From assembly GCF_017696085.1 (NCBI RefSeq), contig NZ_JAAORH010000003.1, positions 1-64,000 of the forward strand: 64,000 bases of DNA, given 5' to 3'. This DNA comes from Prochlorococcus marinus XMU1410 (GTDB lineage: Bacteria; Cyanobacteriota; Cyanobacteriia; PCC-6307; Cyanobiaceae). The translations under genes and the position numbers were made by a program. A model generated the notes under the pieces. The model saw only the letters and a program-made list of their open reading frames with translations. It was not told where the DNA came from and made no database searches. Below are positions 54,947-64,000 of this stretch, one piece after another. Numbering within the stretch: position 1 is the stretch's first letter; each line of letters begins with the position of its first letter.

Positions 54947-56020
54947 CTAATATTCGTGCATTACCTTATTAAGCCAGTTCACAACCTTGTTAGCAAATAT
55001 ATTTGCGGAGGCATTTTTTTCTACCCATTCTCTACATTCCTGACGCTTTATTTTTTCAATCATCTCTACATAGGAAAGCATATTTTTTTTATCATCAGGA
55101 TCAGCAAGAAAACCTGTTTGGCCATGCTTAATAATTTCACTAGGCCCTCCCCTTTTATAAGCTATAACTGGCACCCCACAGGCTAAAGCTTCAACAATTA
55201 CGTTCCCATATGCCTCATTCCATTTCGGAGTATTTAGCAACCCTCTACATTTACCAAGTTCTTTTTGTAATTCATTGGTTGATAAAAACCCCATCCAATC
55301 TATAGCGCCTTGAGGAAATGATTTTTCTATGTTTGACGCATACATCTCATCTTCTATAAGTCCCCAAACTTTTAATTTTTCGCCAAGTTCATTTGCCACA
55401 TAAACTGCATCCTCCAAACCTTTTTCCGGAGCTACTCTTCCAACCCATGCCAAGGGGCCCTTTACTGAATCTTGAAAAATATAATTATCTAAATTAAACC
55501 CATTCCCAATAATTATTGGTTTTTTTATGAATGGATAATCATTAGCTTGCATTTTCGAATGAAAAGCAAAATTATTTGGATATTTAGCATATACTTTAGA
55601 TATTAAATTACTAATAACTAAACTTTCAGAACCCATACTAATAATATGTGCAATAGGTATCTCTAAATTTAGAGTCATCCAAATAGGCAGCCAATCATAC
55701 GACATGTTCAACAATACATCTGCATTTTTAGCAATATCTAATCCCTTTTCAAGCATTCCTGCTAAGAGAGAATTGTCTGGGATACTCACGGGAGAATTGT
55801 AATTTTGATGCTGCCAACTAATTTGATCTTCACCTTCCACTAAATGTAATCTTACTTTTACATTACTTTCATGTAACTTAGAATTTTTTGGAGCTACAAC
55901 CTCAACAGAATGACCTAAAGAAATTAAACCTGAAACTAAAGAATTTAAAGTTAATTCAACTCCACCACCTTTGCCACTCCCTAAAAACCCTATTGGAGTA
56001 CTAATCAAAACTATTCGCAT
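54947..56020 (-). CDS. glycosyltransferase family 4
   Basis: 357 residues. Donor-site loop ISTPIGFLGSGKGGGVELTLNSL at the N terminus, GxVAPEKGLEDAVYVA in the second Rossmann domain, and EAYGNVIVEALACGVPVIAYKRGGPSEII with the EX7E motif. Retaining GT-B enzyme, cytoplasmic, probably for surface or soluble glycan. 9 bases upstream of the GT39 gene. Confidence 0.9.
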   Translation of the reverse strand: MRIVLISTPIGFLGSGKGGGVELTLNSLVSGLISLGHSVEVVAPKNSKLHESNVKVRLHLVEGEDQISWQHQNYNSPVSIPDNSLLAGMLEKGLDIAKNADVLLNMSYDWLPIWMTLNLEIPIAHIISMGSESLVISNLISKVYAKYPNNFAFHSKMQANDYPFIKKPIIIGNGFNLDNYIFQDSVKGPLAWVGRVAPEKGLEDAVYVANELGEKLKVWGLIEDEMYASNIEKSFPQGAIDWMGFLSTNELQKELGKCRGLLNTPKWNEAYGNVIVEALACGVPVIAYKRGGPSEIIKHGQTGFLADPDDKKNMLSYVEMIEKIKRQECREWVEKNASANIFANKVVNWLNKVMHEY

Positions 56021-56048
56021 TATTAGACTTTTTACAAAAAGAGACTAA

Positions 56049-56990
56049 TTAAATACTAGTATCAGAAAATTTATTTTCCCATAAACTCTTTCTCTGGCTC
56101 ACAAAAAATACTGAGATAAGAACAAACGCCACTCCAATCCACTGTACGATAGTGAGTCTTTCATCTAACCAAACACCTCCACTGAGAAGAGCAAATACAG
56201 GTGTTAAAAATGCAAGAGTGCTAAATCCAGTTATTTCTTTATTATTAGCAAAGTAGAAAAACAATCCATACGCTATTGCTCCTCCAAAAATACTTGCAAA
56301 TGACATAAGTCCCCAATCAAATATTGACCAATCTGGAATTATTGTGAAATTTGATTTTAAGCAGTGCTTAATAATTAAGGGCAAACTCCCTAAAACCATA
56401 TGCCATCCTGTAACTGCCACTGGATCACTTTTTGTGCAAGTGAATCTAATTAAAATTGTTCCTAATGCCATAGCGAGAGAAGCTGCAAGCATCCAAAGTT
56501 CTCCAAAGTTAAAAGCAACATCATTTATAGACTTATCAGCCATCAACCACCAATTCCCTAAAAATTCTTGTGGAACTCCTAAAAATACTATTCCTCCCAA
56601 TCCAAAAAGTAGTCCTAACCATCCTATTGGATTAATTAAATTCCCAAAAATTGCCCTCGCTAAAATAGCTACCAAAAGCGGTTGAGAATCAATTAAGACA
56701 GAACCTAAACCTGCTCCAGTTTTTTCAATACCATAGGTTAAAAACAACTGAAAAAAAGTGGCATCTACAATCGTAAAAACAAAAAACCACTTCAAATCGC
56801 ACTTGTAAATTTTTAAATCTCTTTTGAACAAATATGTTGTTATTAGAACAAGAATCCCTGCAGGAAGTAATCTTAAAGAAGCCACAAATTCTGGTCCAGC
56901 ACTTGATACTAAAGGAGTCATGGCCGCCATTGATGTCCCCCAAAGTGCAAAAGGGAGTATCATTAAAAACCAATTTAGGATTGAATTCAT
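56049..56990 (-). CDS. EamA/DMT-family transporter
   Basis: 313 residues with ten membrane helices in two EamA repeats (GTSMAAMTPLVSSAGPEFVASLRLLPAG; second repeat TLAFLTPVFALLSGGVWLDERLT). Exporter or importer of a small metabolite; substrate not predictable. 28 bases upstream of the GT4 gene and on the same strand, thus possibly cotranscribed. Confidence 0.9.
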   Translation of the reverse strand: MNSILNWFLMILPFALWGTSMAAMTPLVSSAGPEFVASLRLLPAGILVLITTYLFKRDLKIYKCDLKWFFVFTIVDATFFQLFLTYGIEKTGAGLGSVLIDSQPLLVAILARAIFGNLINPIGWLGLLFGLGGIVFLGVPQEFLGNWWLMADKSINDVAFNFGELWMLAASLAMALGTILIRFTCTKSDPVAVTGWHMVLGSLPLIIKHCLKSNFTIIPDWSIFDWGLMSFASIFGGAIAYGLFFYFANNKEITGFSTLAFLTPVFALLSGGVWLDERLTIVQWIGVAFVLISVFFVSQRKSLWENKFSDTSI

Positions 56991-57042
56991 TAGGTCTGCT
57001 GATAGTCTTTTTAAAGTAGTTTTATGAATTTACCTTAAAAGA

Positions 57043-57852
57043 ATGATTTGGCCTTTTAGACGAAAGTCAAAAAAAAGATTAGCTCGTATAGTAATTGATG
57101 AGCCTATTACTAGTACAACAAGAGTTTCGGTCCTTAAAGCTCTTAAACAAATTGAGGAAAGAGAATTTCCTGCTTTAATCGTGAGAATTGATTCTCCAGG
57201 GGGTACGGTTGGGGATAGCCAAGAAATATACTCTGCTATTAAAAGACTAAAAGATAAAGGATGTAAAGTCATTGCTAGTTTCGGAAACATCTCAGCATCA
57301 GGAGGCGTTTACATTGGTGTTGCATCTGATAAAATAGTTGCTAATCCAGGCACAATTACAGGATCTATTGGAGTAATTATAAGAGGAAATAATTTATCTG
57401 AATTATTAGATAAAATCGGCATTAAATTCGAGACTGTTAAAAGCGGTGTCTTTAAAGACATACTTTCTCCAGATAAACCTCTAAGTGAGGAAGGTAGAGG
57501 TTTACTCCAAGGGCTTATAGATGAAAGTTACAAACAATTTACTGAAGCTGTTGCTGAAGGAAGGAATTTACCTGTTGAAGAAGTTAGAAAATTTGCTGAT
57601 GGAAGAATTTTCACTGGAACACAAGCACTCGAACTTGGTCTTATTGACAAGGTTGGAGATGAATTTGTTGCAAGAGAGCTAGCTGCAGAAATGGTTAATA
57701 TTGATCCTAAAATTCAGCCCTTAACATTTGGGAAGAAGAAGAAAAAAATACTTGGACTAATTCCTGGAAGTAGCATGGTTGAGAAAATTATCAATAATAT
57801 CTTTTTTGAGTTTGACTCATCTAATAAAGTACTTTGGTTACACAAACCTTAA
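57043..57852 (+). CDS. sppA: signal peptide peptidase SppA (S49)
   Basis: 269 residues, short form without N-terminal membrane helix. RIDSPGGTVGDSQEIY, catalytic Ser in NISASGGVYIGVASD and Lys in KSGVFKDILSPD. Degrades leftover signal peptides or, in cyanobacteria, has been linked to antenna turnover. 7 bases ahead of aroH. Confidence 0.93.
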   Translation: MIWPFRRKSKKRLARIVIDEPITSTTRVSVLKALKQIEEREFPALIVRIDSPGGTVGDSQEIYSAIKRLKDKGCKVIASFGNISASGGVYIGVASDKIVANPGTITGSIGVIIRGNNLSELLDKIGIKFETVKSGVFKDILSPDKPLSEEGRGLLQGLIDESYKQFTEAVAEGRNLPVEEVRKFADGRIFTGTQALELGLIDKVGDEFVARELAAEMVNIDPKIQPLTFGKKKKKILGLIPGSSMVEKIINNIFFEFDSSNKVLWLHKP

Positions 57853-57858
57853 ATCGAT

Positions 57859-58242
57859 ATGTATGAAAAAATGCAAGATGATTATAAAATTACATTTATT
57901 CGTGGAGCTACAACAGCATCTGGGAATTCTGTTAAGGAAATAGAAGTTGCCGTAGTGGAATTAATGGATGAATTAATTTCACGAAACAATCTAATTAAGA
58001 CAAACATACTATCCATTACGTTCACAGCGACAAAAGATTTAAATGCATGTTTCCCCGCTTCAATTGCAAGGAAATTTAATGGACTTGATTCAGTTGCCTT
58101 TTTAGACTGCCAACAAATGCACGTATACAATGATGTTGATTTTTGTATAAGAATAATGGCTCAAGTTTTATTGCCCCCAAATTATGCAATAAAGCACCCT
58201 TATTTAAAAGGCGCTGCAAAATTAAGGGCAGATAGATGTTAA
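57859..58242 (+). CDS. aroH: chorismate mutase, AroH class
   Basis: 127 residues. FIRGATTASGNSVKEIE, SITFTATKDLNACFPASIARKF, DCQQMHV and IRIMAQV follow the monofunctional Bacillus-type AroH. Converts chorismate to prephenate in Phe/Tyr synthesis. An internal ATG (57871) would trim four residues. Confidence 0.95.
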   Translation: MYEKMQDDYKITFIRGATTASGNSVKEIEVAVVELMDELISRNNLIKTNILSITFTATKDLNACFPASIARKFNGLDSVAFLDCQQMHVYNDVDFCIRIMAQVLLPPNYAIKHPYLKGAAKLRADRC

Positions 58243-58313
58243 CCTTAGTGAAAATTATTTTTCTGCTTTAAATTTAAATAGCACGAAGTCAACCTTTAAA
58301 TTCCATTCCCTTA

Positions 58314-58892
58314 ATGTTAAAAATCAAAAAGAAACATATTTTAAATCTTAAAATTTTAAGATTTTTTATTATCCCTACAATTTTTGTTTTAACTCCTTTT
58401 TTTAACAACATCCAAAATGCTAAAGCGGGGTTGGAATTACAGTGGAATCAAGACGATAATTATAGAAGATTAAAGTGGTTTCAAAAAGAAAATAAAAGGA
58501 GATTTAGAAATACAATTTATTTTTTCTTTAGGCCATCTGACAGAAGAACTGATCTCTTAAAAATTAATCTAGCAATTCCTAAAACCTTTAAGTCCACTCT
58601 AAATAATGAAAAAATTAGTTTTTGTAAAGTAAAAATAGGTGGTTTTGAGGGTAGAACAAAATGTTTAGAAGATATTCCAGCTGATTTCGAAATCAAAACT
58701 GATGAATCAGGCTTACGATCACTAGATATTTACCCCTATAGCCCAATTCCCTCTAACAAAGATAGTTATGCAATTGTCTTTAAAATCTTTAATCCCAAAA
58801 AATCAGGTTTATATCAATTTCATTCATTTGGGCAACCTAAAGGGAAATCATTTTCAAGTTATTTAGGAAGCTGGACTATAGTGATCGATTAA
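58314..58892 (+). CDS. DUF2808 family exported protein
   Basis: 192 residues with a signal-like hydrophobic segment (about 16-42). Mature part GLELQWNQDDNYRRLKWFQ, then FFFRPSDRRTDLLKINLAIPKTF, and YAIVFKIFNPKKSGLYQFHSFGQPKG is typical for the cyanobacterial DUF2808. Likely periplasmic or thylakoid-lumenal; function unknown. Just upstream of rpmH. Confidence 0.85.
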   Translation: MLKIKKKHILNLKILRFFIIPTIFVLTPFFNNIQNAKAGLELQWNQDDNYRRLKWFQKENKRRFRNTIYFFFRPSDRRTDLLKINLAIPKTFKSTLNNEKISFCKVKIGGFEGRTKCLEDIPADFEIKTDESGLRSLDIYPYSPIPSNKDSYAIVFKIFNPKKSGLYQFHSFGQPKGKSFSSYLGSWTIVID

Positions 58893-58922
58893 ATGATAAA
58901 TTAAATAAGGACTATTAAACAA

Positions 58923-59060
58923 ATGACTAAAAGAACTTTTGGCGGAACATCAAGAAAAAGAAAACGTGTATCTGGTTTTAGAGTAAGAATGCGTTCTCAT
59001 ACAGGTAGAAGAGTTATTAAAAGCAGAAGACAAAAAGGTAGAGAAAGAATAGCCGTATAA
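58923..59060 (+). CDS. rpmH: 50S ribosomal protein L34
   Basis: 45 residues, [20 protein letters not shown] start; [26 protein letters not shown] is diagnostic. 12 bases before rnpA, as in most bacteria. Confidence 0.98.
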
Positions 59061-59072
59061 ATTCCAAATTAA

Positions 59073-59459
59073 ATGGCCTTACCCAAGGATATGCGTTTAA
59101 AAGGTCACAGGACTTTTAATTATATTCACAAAAATTCCAAAACATATCATGGGAAATTAATGACTTTTAAAGTTGCAAAGTCTAATCCAGCAATACTCTT
59201 AACCCATAAAATCACTAATACCTCAAACAATTTTAGGGTTGCAATTGCTATCAGCAAAAAAGTTTCAAAAAAAGCTGTAGAAAGAAATAAATTAAGAAGA
59301 ATTCTACAAGAGTGGTTATTAACAAACATTCAAAAGATTAATAACCACAAACCTTATTGGTTACTTGTTAACCTTAAATTTGGGGATTTCTGCAATGATA
59401 AAAGCAGACTTTTGGAGGAATTTCAAACCTTAATGTTCAAATCTCATCTAATCAAATGA
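59073..59459 (+). CDS. rnpA: ribonuclease P protein component
   Basis: 128 residues. FRVAIAISKKVSKKAVERNKLRRILQEW is the RNR-type motif that contacts RNase P RNA. Partner RNA of tRNA 5' processing. Overlaps the next gene by 4 bases (ATGA). Confidence 0.95.
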   Translation: MALPKDMRLKGHRTFNYIHKNSKTYHGKLMTFKVAKSNPAILLTHKITNTSNNFRVAIAISKKVSKKAVERNKLRRILQEWLLTNIQKINNHKPYWLLVNLKFGDFCNDKSRLLEEFQTLMFKSHLIK

Positions 59460-59869
59460 TTAACATAAATGAAGAAACCTTTTATGAAGGTGGACCTGCA
59501 AAAAGTGATTTAATAATAAATCTACTGGCGGGAATAACTATACTTGGTTTACCATTTACCTTTGCCGCAATAGTTAGAGCACTGTGGTTGAGATATAAAA
59601 TTACGAACAAAAGAATTACAATTGATGGAGGCTGGTTTGGCAAAAACAAAACACAAGTCTCATTAAGTAACATTGAAGAAATCAGATCTATTCCAAGGGG
59701 ATTCGGTTCATATGGTGACATGGTCCTTATCCTTAACGATGGATCAAAGGTTGAAATGAAATCATTACCTTTATTCAGGGAGAAGCAAAAATTTATTGAA
59801 GAGAATATAAATAAAAGATCACAAATACCTAATCTTAAAGAGGTAGAAGGATTTGCTACTAAATCCTAA
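59456..59869 (+). CDS. bacterial PH domain membrane protein
   Basis: 137 residues. Two hydrophobic segments near the N terminus (about 22-45), then RYKITNKRITIDGGWFGKNKTQVSLSNIEEIRS, the usual bPH_2 start. Unknown function. Conserved between rnpA and yidC in cyanobacteria, so perhaps linked to membrane protein insertion. Confidence 0.85.
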   Translation: MININEETFYEGGPAKSDLIINLLAGITILGLPFTFAAIVRALWLRYKITNKRITIDGGWFGKNKTQVSLSNIEEIRSIPRGFGSYGDMVLILNDGSKVEMKSLPLFREKQKFIEENINKRSQIPNLKEVEGFATKS

Positions 59870-59941
59870 ATAAATTAATTACAAAAATCTTTTTTTCCTG
59901 TAAAATAAAATGTCTAGTAAAATTACACTCTCTTTAATATC

Positions 59942-61084
59942 GTGATAGGGTTCATTTCTGAAAAACTACTTATCCCGATTCTAGATTTTTTCTACGGTTT
60001 AGTTCCAAGTTATGGTTTAGCGATTGTTGCATTGACAGTCGTAATTAGAATTGCACTTTTCCCTCTAAGCGCTGGTTCCATTAGAAGCGCAAGGAGGATG
60101 AAGATTGCGCAACCAGTAATGCAAAAGAGGCAAGCAGAAATAAAATCTAAGTTTTCAGGCGATCCAAAGAAACAGCAAGAAGAACTTGGGAAATTAATGA
60201 ATGAATTTGGCAGTCCCCTCGCAGGTTGCCTTCCTTTAATTGTACAAATGCCTGTACTATTCGCATTGTTTGCAACCCTAAGAGGTTCTCCATTCGCTGA
60301 TGTCCCCTACAACATAAATCTCAAGGTCGTCCCACAGGATCAAGTAGCAGCTATTGATCCAAAACCATATAAATCACCACGACACTCTATATTTATTACG
60401 GAAAAATCACATTTTCCTGTTGTAGCAACTATTCCTAGTGGAACAAAATTGGGAACGGAAGAATCAATAAAAATAAATCTACAAACAACAAATGGCAATA
60501 GCTACTCCGAAGTTCTATCTAAATACGACAACGGATCTAAATTCCTCCCCACTTGGAAGGTTTCCAAAGGATCCGAAAATCTTAAAGTTTCCCAAGACGG
60601 TACAGTAACAGCAATTAAACCTGGCGATGCAACAATCGAGGCGAAAATCCCTGGTCTAGCTGCTAAAAGTGGTTTCTTATTTATTAAAGCTCTTGGTCAA
60701 GTTGGTTTTTATGTAGATGGTGCAATTAATTGGGATATTGCTGCACTAGTAGGTGCCTTTGGATTAACCTTACTTCTCTCTCAAGTTTTATCAAGTCAAG
60801 GGATGCCTGCGAATCCACAGCAATCAACAGCAAATAAAATTACACCAGTAATGATAACTGGAATGTTTCTGTTTTTCCCACTACCAGCTGGAGTCTTGCT
60901 CTACATGGTTGTAGCAAATATTTTCCAAGCATTTCAGACTTTTCTACTCAATAAAGAAGCTCTCCCTGAGAATCTACAGAAAATTTTGGATCAACAATTA
61001 TTAACTAAAAATGAAGTAATAGCAACTTCAGCCTCAACTATTTCAGATAAAAGATTACCTTTCGAACCTAACAGTAAAAAATAG
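59942..61084 (+). CDS. yidC: YidC/Oxa1/Alb3 membrane insertase with Ig-like insertion
   Basis: 380 residues from GTG. First core helix (about 18-42), cytoplasmic loop with helical hairpin (45-88), second helix (92-113), then a 120-150-residue extracytoplasmic stretch (about 120-258), then the remaining helices. In that stretch, residues about 202-250 ([22 protein letters not shown] and neighbours) have the pattern of a bacterial Ig-like (Big_2) domain, which E. coli or plant homologues lack at this position. Inserts proteins into thylakoid and plasma membranes. Follows the bPH gene. Confidence 0.95.
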   Translation: MIGFISEKLLIPILDFFYGLVPSYGLAIVALTVVIRIALFPLSAGSIRSARRMKIAQPVMQKRQAEIKSKFSGDPKKQQEELGKLMNEFGSPLAGCLPLIVQMPVLFALFATLRGSPFADVPYNINLKVVPQDQVAAIDPKPYKSPRHSIFITEKSHFPVVATIPSGTKLGTEESIKINLQTTNGNSYSEVLSKYDNGSKFLPTWKVSKGSENLKVSQDGTVTAIKPGDATIEAKIPGLAAKSGFLFIKALGQVGFYVDGAINWDIAALVGAFGLTLLLSQVLSSQGMPANPQQSTANKITPVMITGMFLFFPLPAGVLLYMVVANIFQAFQTFLLNKEALPENLQKILDQQLLTKNEVIATSASTISDKRLPFEPNSKK

Positions 61085-61099
61085 TCTTAATCTTAAATA

Positions 61100-62566
61100 A
61101 TGAATTCTTGGTGTAGAAATTTAGAATTACTTATAAAATCAAGAACCTCATTAATTTGGATCAGGACTAAAGAAGAGGAAAGATTAGAAAAATTAGTTAA
61201 CTTTTCTTGTGAAAGACTAAATAAAAAAAGATTCGTTTCCTGGGATTGTGTTAGTGGTATAAAAGGATTAATAAATGAAGAAGGTAAATTTTCTAATAAT
61301 CCGTTAGGGGTGCTTAATTGGCTAAAAGAAATAAATTCTGAAGTTCCAACAGTTTTATTAGTTAAAGATTTTCATAAATTTTATGATGATCCATCTATTA
61401 ATAGAACTATTAAAGAACTATCCTCAGCACTTAAAAAAACTAGTCATAATTTAATTATTAGTTCTCATTTATTTCCATCATCAGAAGAATTGGATGAATT
61501 AATGGCAATTGTAAATTTACCTTTACCTGATCAAAGAGAATTAAAAAATCTAATAAAACAAATTGCTATCAATACCAATTCAAATTTAGAAGAAGAAGAC
61601 TTAAACGAACTTTCCATAGCTTCAAGTGGACTTACCGAAATAAAAGTAAAACAAGTCACTGCAAAGGCCCTTGCTCAAAGAGGGAAAATAAGTAAAGAAG
61701 ATATTAAAGATATTCTTGAAGAGAAAAAACAAGTAATCGCCAGAAGTGAAATTTTAGAATTTTTCGATGCCAAATCAAGTCAAGATGATATTGGGGGTTT
61801 AAATGTTTTAAAAGTTTGGCTTAATCAAAGATATAGGGCCTTTTCTAAAGAAGCTAGAGACTATGGATTACCTATTCCAAAGGGAGTCTTACTCGTTGGA
61901 GCTCAAGGAACAGGGAAATCGCTAACGGCAAAATCAATTTCTAAGAGTTGGTCGATGCCGCTGCTTAGACTAGATGTTGGAAGACTATTTTCTAGCCTTG
62001 TTGGTTCAAGCGAGGCAAGAACAAGAGAAGCAATATTAAGAGCTGAGGCCATGTCTCCTTGTATCCTATGGATCGATGAAATTGACAAGGGCTTTGGTGG
62101 CGATGCTAGAAGTGATGGAGGAACAAGTCAAAGGGTTTTGGCAAGTTTGCTAACTTGGATGGCTGAAAAAGAATCCGCCGTATTTGTAATAGCTACAGCT
62201 AATGCTATAGATAAGCTTCCTGCTGAATTATTAAGAAAAGGTAGATTTGATGAGATATTTTTTCTTGATTTACCGAATTCTGAAGAAAGATTAAGTATTC
62301 TGGATTTGCATTTAAAAAAAAGAAGACCAAGTTACAAGTTTCCTCTTTCCACTATCATCGATAGAACAGATGGATTCTCAGGCGCAGAACTTGAACAGGC
62401 AGTGATAGAGGGGATGCATATTTCATTCTCTGAAAATAGAGAACTTATGGAGAAAGATTTAATAAAAGCAGTTTCTGAATTAGTTCCCTTATCTAGAACA
62501 GCTAAGGAGCAAATTAATTTACTAAAAGAATGGTCATCTACTGGGCGCGCGCGATCTGCATCATAG
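61100..62566 (+). CDS. ycf46: Ycf46-type AAA ATPase
   Basis: 488 residues. N-terminal ~230 residues specific to Ycf46 (NLELLIKSRTSLIWIRTKEEERLEKLV); then an AAA module with Walker A VGAQGTGKSLTAK, Walker B CILWIDEIDKGF, and sensor/arginine-finger RKGRFDEIFFLDLP. Possibly linked to carbon uptake and photosynthesis regulation. No start ambiguity. Confidence 0.93.
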   Translation: MNSWCRNLELLIKSRTSLIWIRTKEEERLEKLVNFSCERLNKKRFVSWDCVSGIKGLINEEGKFSNNPLGVLNWLKEINSEVPTVLLVKDFHKFYDDPSINRTIKELSSALKKTSHNLIISSHLFPSSEELDELMAIVNLPLPDQRELKNLIKQIAINTNSNLEEEDLNELSIASSGLTEIKVKQVTAKALAQRGKISKEDIKDILEEKKQVIARSEILEFFDAKSSQDDIGGLNVLKVWLNQRYRAFSKEARDYGLPIPKGVLLVGAQGTGKSLTAKSISKSWSMPLLRLDVGRLFSSLVGSSEARTREAILRAEAMSPCILWIDEIDKGFGGDARSDGGTSQRVLASLLTWMAEKESAVFVIATANAIDKLPAELLRKGRFDEIFFLDLPNSEERLSILDLHLKKRRPSYKFPLSTIIDRTDGFSGAELEQAVIEGMHISFSENRELMEKDLIKAVSELVPLSRTAKEQINLLKEWSSTGRARSAS

Positions 62567-62687
62567 CTAAAAAATTTATCTAAAAATACTCAGTAAGTTA
62601 GGAATCATTAATTTAGTTAATTTTTAGTCAAAAACCCCTAATATTGAATTTAGATTAACTATTTTAATTAAGGTATAAAAAAAACTA

Positions 62688-63965
62688 GTGTTAGATCAAA
62701 AATTAATAAGAGAAAATCCAACTTTAGTTGAAGAAAGTTTATTCCTAAGAGGAAAAGTTTTTAATATTTCCCAAATACAAGAATTAACTCTCCAAAAAAA
62801 AGAAATTGATATAGAAATATCCAGTCTCCAATCTGAGAGTAAAAAGTTAAGTAAATTGATCGGTCAAGAAATCAGCAAATCTAAAAACAATAATTCTCCA
62901 GAAGTAAATAATTTAAAGAGAAAAGGAAATGATTACAGAACCAAAATTTCAGAATTTGAAGAGAAAAAAAGAACCTTAGATAAAAATATACATAATGAGA
63001 TTTGTAATTTACCAAATTTACCTAGCAAAGATGCTCCTATTGGAAAAGATGAAAGTCATAATGTCCAAGTAAAAACTTGGGGAGATCCGTTGGTAAAAGA
63101 AAATCTTAAATCTCACTGGGAAATAGGCGAAAGTCTTAATCTATTTGACTCTGTCAAATCAACTAAAATATCAAAAAGTCGTTTTATTACACTTATTGGT
63201 AATGGGGCCAGATTAGAGAGAGCATTAATAAATTTTATGCTCGACATGCATACTAACAATGGTTATTTAGAGTTAATGCCTCCAGCTTTAGTTAATTCAG
63301 AGAGTCTTACCGGATCTGGTCAATTACCCAAATTTTCAAATGAGAGTTTTAAGTGTTCTAATGACGACCTATGGCTTTCTCCCACTGCTGAAGTTCCATT
63401 AACTGCTTTTCATAGAAATGATATTATTGATTCCAAGAAATTACCCCTTAAGTATGTCGCATATAGCCCATGTTTTAGGAGAGAAGCTGGAAGTTATGGA
63501 AGGGATACAAAAGGTTTAATAAGACTTCATCAATTTAATAAAGTTGAACTATATTGGTTTTGTGATCCAAGTAAATCAATTGAAGCTCATCAAAATATCA
63601 CTATAGATGCAGAAAGTATCTTAAAAAAGCTCAATCTACCTTACAGATTAGTTGATATTTGTACTGGAGACTTAGGTTTTTCTTCAAGCAGAACTTTTGA
63701 TCTTGAAGTCTGGCTACCAAGTAGTAAATGTTATAGGGAAATTTCAAGTTGTAGCAACTGTCTAGACTTTCAAGCTCGCAGATCATCAATAAGAGCAAAA
63801 ATTGATAAAAAGAATAAATATTTGCACACCTTAAATGGTAGTGGGCTTGCTATTGGAAGAACTATGGCTGCTATTCTTGAGAATGGCCAACAACCCGATG
63901 GGAGCGTAAAAATTCCAGATGCTTTAGTTCCATATTTTGGATCAAATTTTTTAAAAACTGCTTAA
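62688..63965 (+). CDS. serS: seryl-tRNA synthetase
   Basis: 425 residues from GTG (62688). N-terminal coiled-coil arm, motif 2 [25 protein letters not shown], motif 3 [16 protein letters not shown]. Charges tRNA-Ser; the window's own tRNA-Ser(CGA) is a substrate. Intergenic 120 bases before it without gene. Confidence 0.98.
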   Translation: MLDQKLIRENPTLVEESLFLRGKVFNISQIQELTLQKKEIDIEISSLQSESKKLSKLIGQEISKSKNNNSPEVNNLKRKGNDYRTKISEFEEKKRTLDKNIHNEICNLPNLPSKDAPIGKDESHNVQVKTWGDPLVKENLKSHWEIGESLNLFDSVKSTKISKSRFITLIGNGARLERALINFMLDMHTNNGYLELMPPALVNSESLTGSGQLPKFSNESFKCSNDDLWLSPTAEVPLTAFHRNDIIDSKKLPLKYVAYSPCFRREAGSYGRDTKGLIRLHQFNKVELYWFCDPSKSIEAHQNITIDAESILKKLNLPYRLVDICTGDLGFSSSRTFDLEVWLPSSKCYREISSCSNCLDFQARRSSIRAKIDKKNKYLHTLNGSGLAIGRTMAAILENGQQPDGSVKIPDALVPYFGSNFLKTA

Positions 63966-63974
63966 TATTAATAA

Positions 63975-64000
63975 ATGAATGTTTTAACCTCAATAACAGT
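63975..64000 (+). CDS. rseP: 5' end of a gene, probably RseP-type site-2 protease
   Basis: ATG at 63975 begins MNVLTSIT up to the window edge. I recall RseP-type M50 proteases starting this way right after serS in marine picocyanobacteria; the HExxH motif would lie just beyond the window, so this rests on memory of gene order. Confidence 0.4.

Overview
The window looks like a piece of a high-light Prochlorococcus genome. The evidence is the AT-rich sequence, short intergenic gaps, a single six-helix Pcb chlorophyll-binding antenna gene (48615-49673) lying beside flavodoxin, psbD/psbC, petM, ycf4, ycf39 and ycf46, an NTRC-type thioredoxin reductase, and a Yfr2-type small RNA. There are no rRNA genes, CRISPR arrays, transposases or phage structural genes. 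One tRNA is present, tRNA-Ser(CGA).

Layout. 1-4943: a signalling block with the C-terminal part of a CHAT (caspase-like) protein carrying an Ser/Asp/Glu repeat tract, a DUF928 exported protein, a CHASE2-adenylate cyclase, and a convergent membrane protein with a cyclic-nucleotide-binding-like domain. 5102-14954: core genes (a class I glutamine-amidotransferase-like protein, two tiny genes, ychF, an efflux adaptor, polA, cysS, dxr). 15041-20229: a four-gene minus-strand cassette (carbamoyltransferase, asparagine-synthetase-like, M20 carbamoylase-like, DUF1028) with an exact GTAN8TAC (NtcA-type) site just upstream. 20491-31846: a thioredoxin-like [2Fe-2S] protein, a YheT-type hydrolase, the split transhydrogenase pntAA/pntAB/pntB, NTRC, infA, ycf39, petM, ilvH, a cyclophilin lipoprotein and ycf4. 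32029-36989: psbD-psbC with a strong terminator, maf, cobQ and a small ferredoxin. 36996-42892: an accessory-looking stretch with a Yfr2-type RNA, tiny ORFs, a rhomboid protease, a PhyH dioxygenase flanked by short direct repeats, tRNA-Ser, and the divergent iron pair futA/piuC. 42965-52803: porin, glyQ, several conserved small genes, pcb, isiB, a peroxiredoxin-like gene, SemiSWEET and an AEC transporter. 53132-56990: two glycosyltransferases and a DMT transporter. 57043-64000: sppA, aroH, DUF2808, rpmH-rnpA-PH-yidC-ycf46-serS and the first codons of a probable rseP.

How the parts fit. Photosystem II core (psbD/psbC), antenna (pcb), cytochrome b6f (petM) and the assembly factors (ycf4, ycf39) serve photosynthesis. 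The futA/piuC, porin and isiB genes look like iron acquisition and iron sparing. The pnt genes and NTRC handle NADPH and redox balance.

The two strongest candidates for undescribed biology are the CHAT/DUF928/CHASE2-cyclase/cNMP-binding block and the carbamoyl/amide cassette at 15041-20229. Other points of interest are an Ig-like domain inside YidC, an apparent ATA initiation codon overlapping the ycf4 stop, and an AEC transporter with no canonical start codon.
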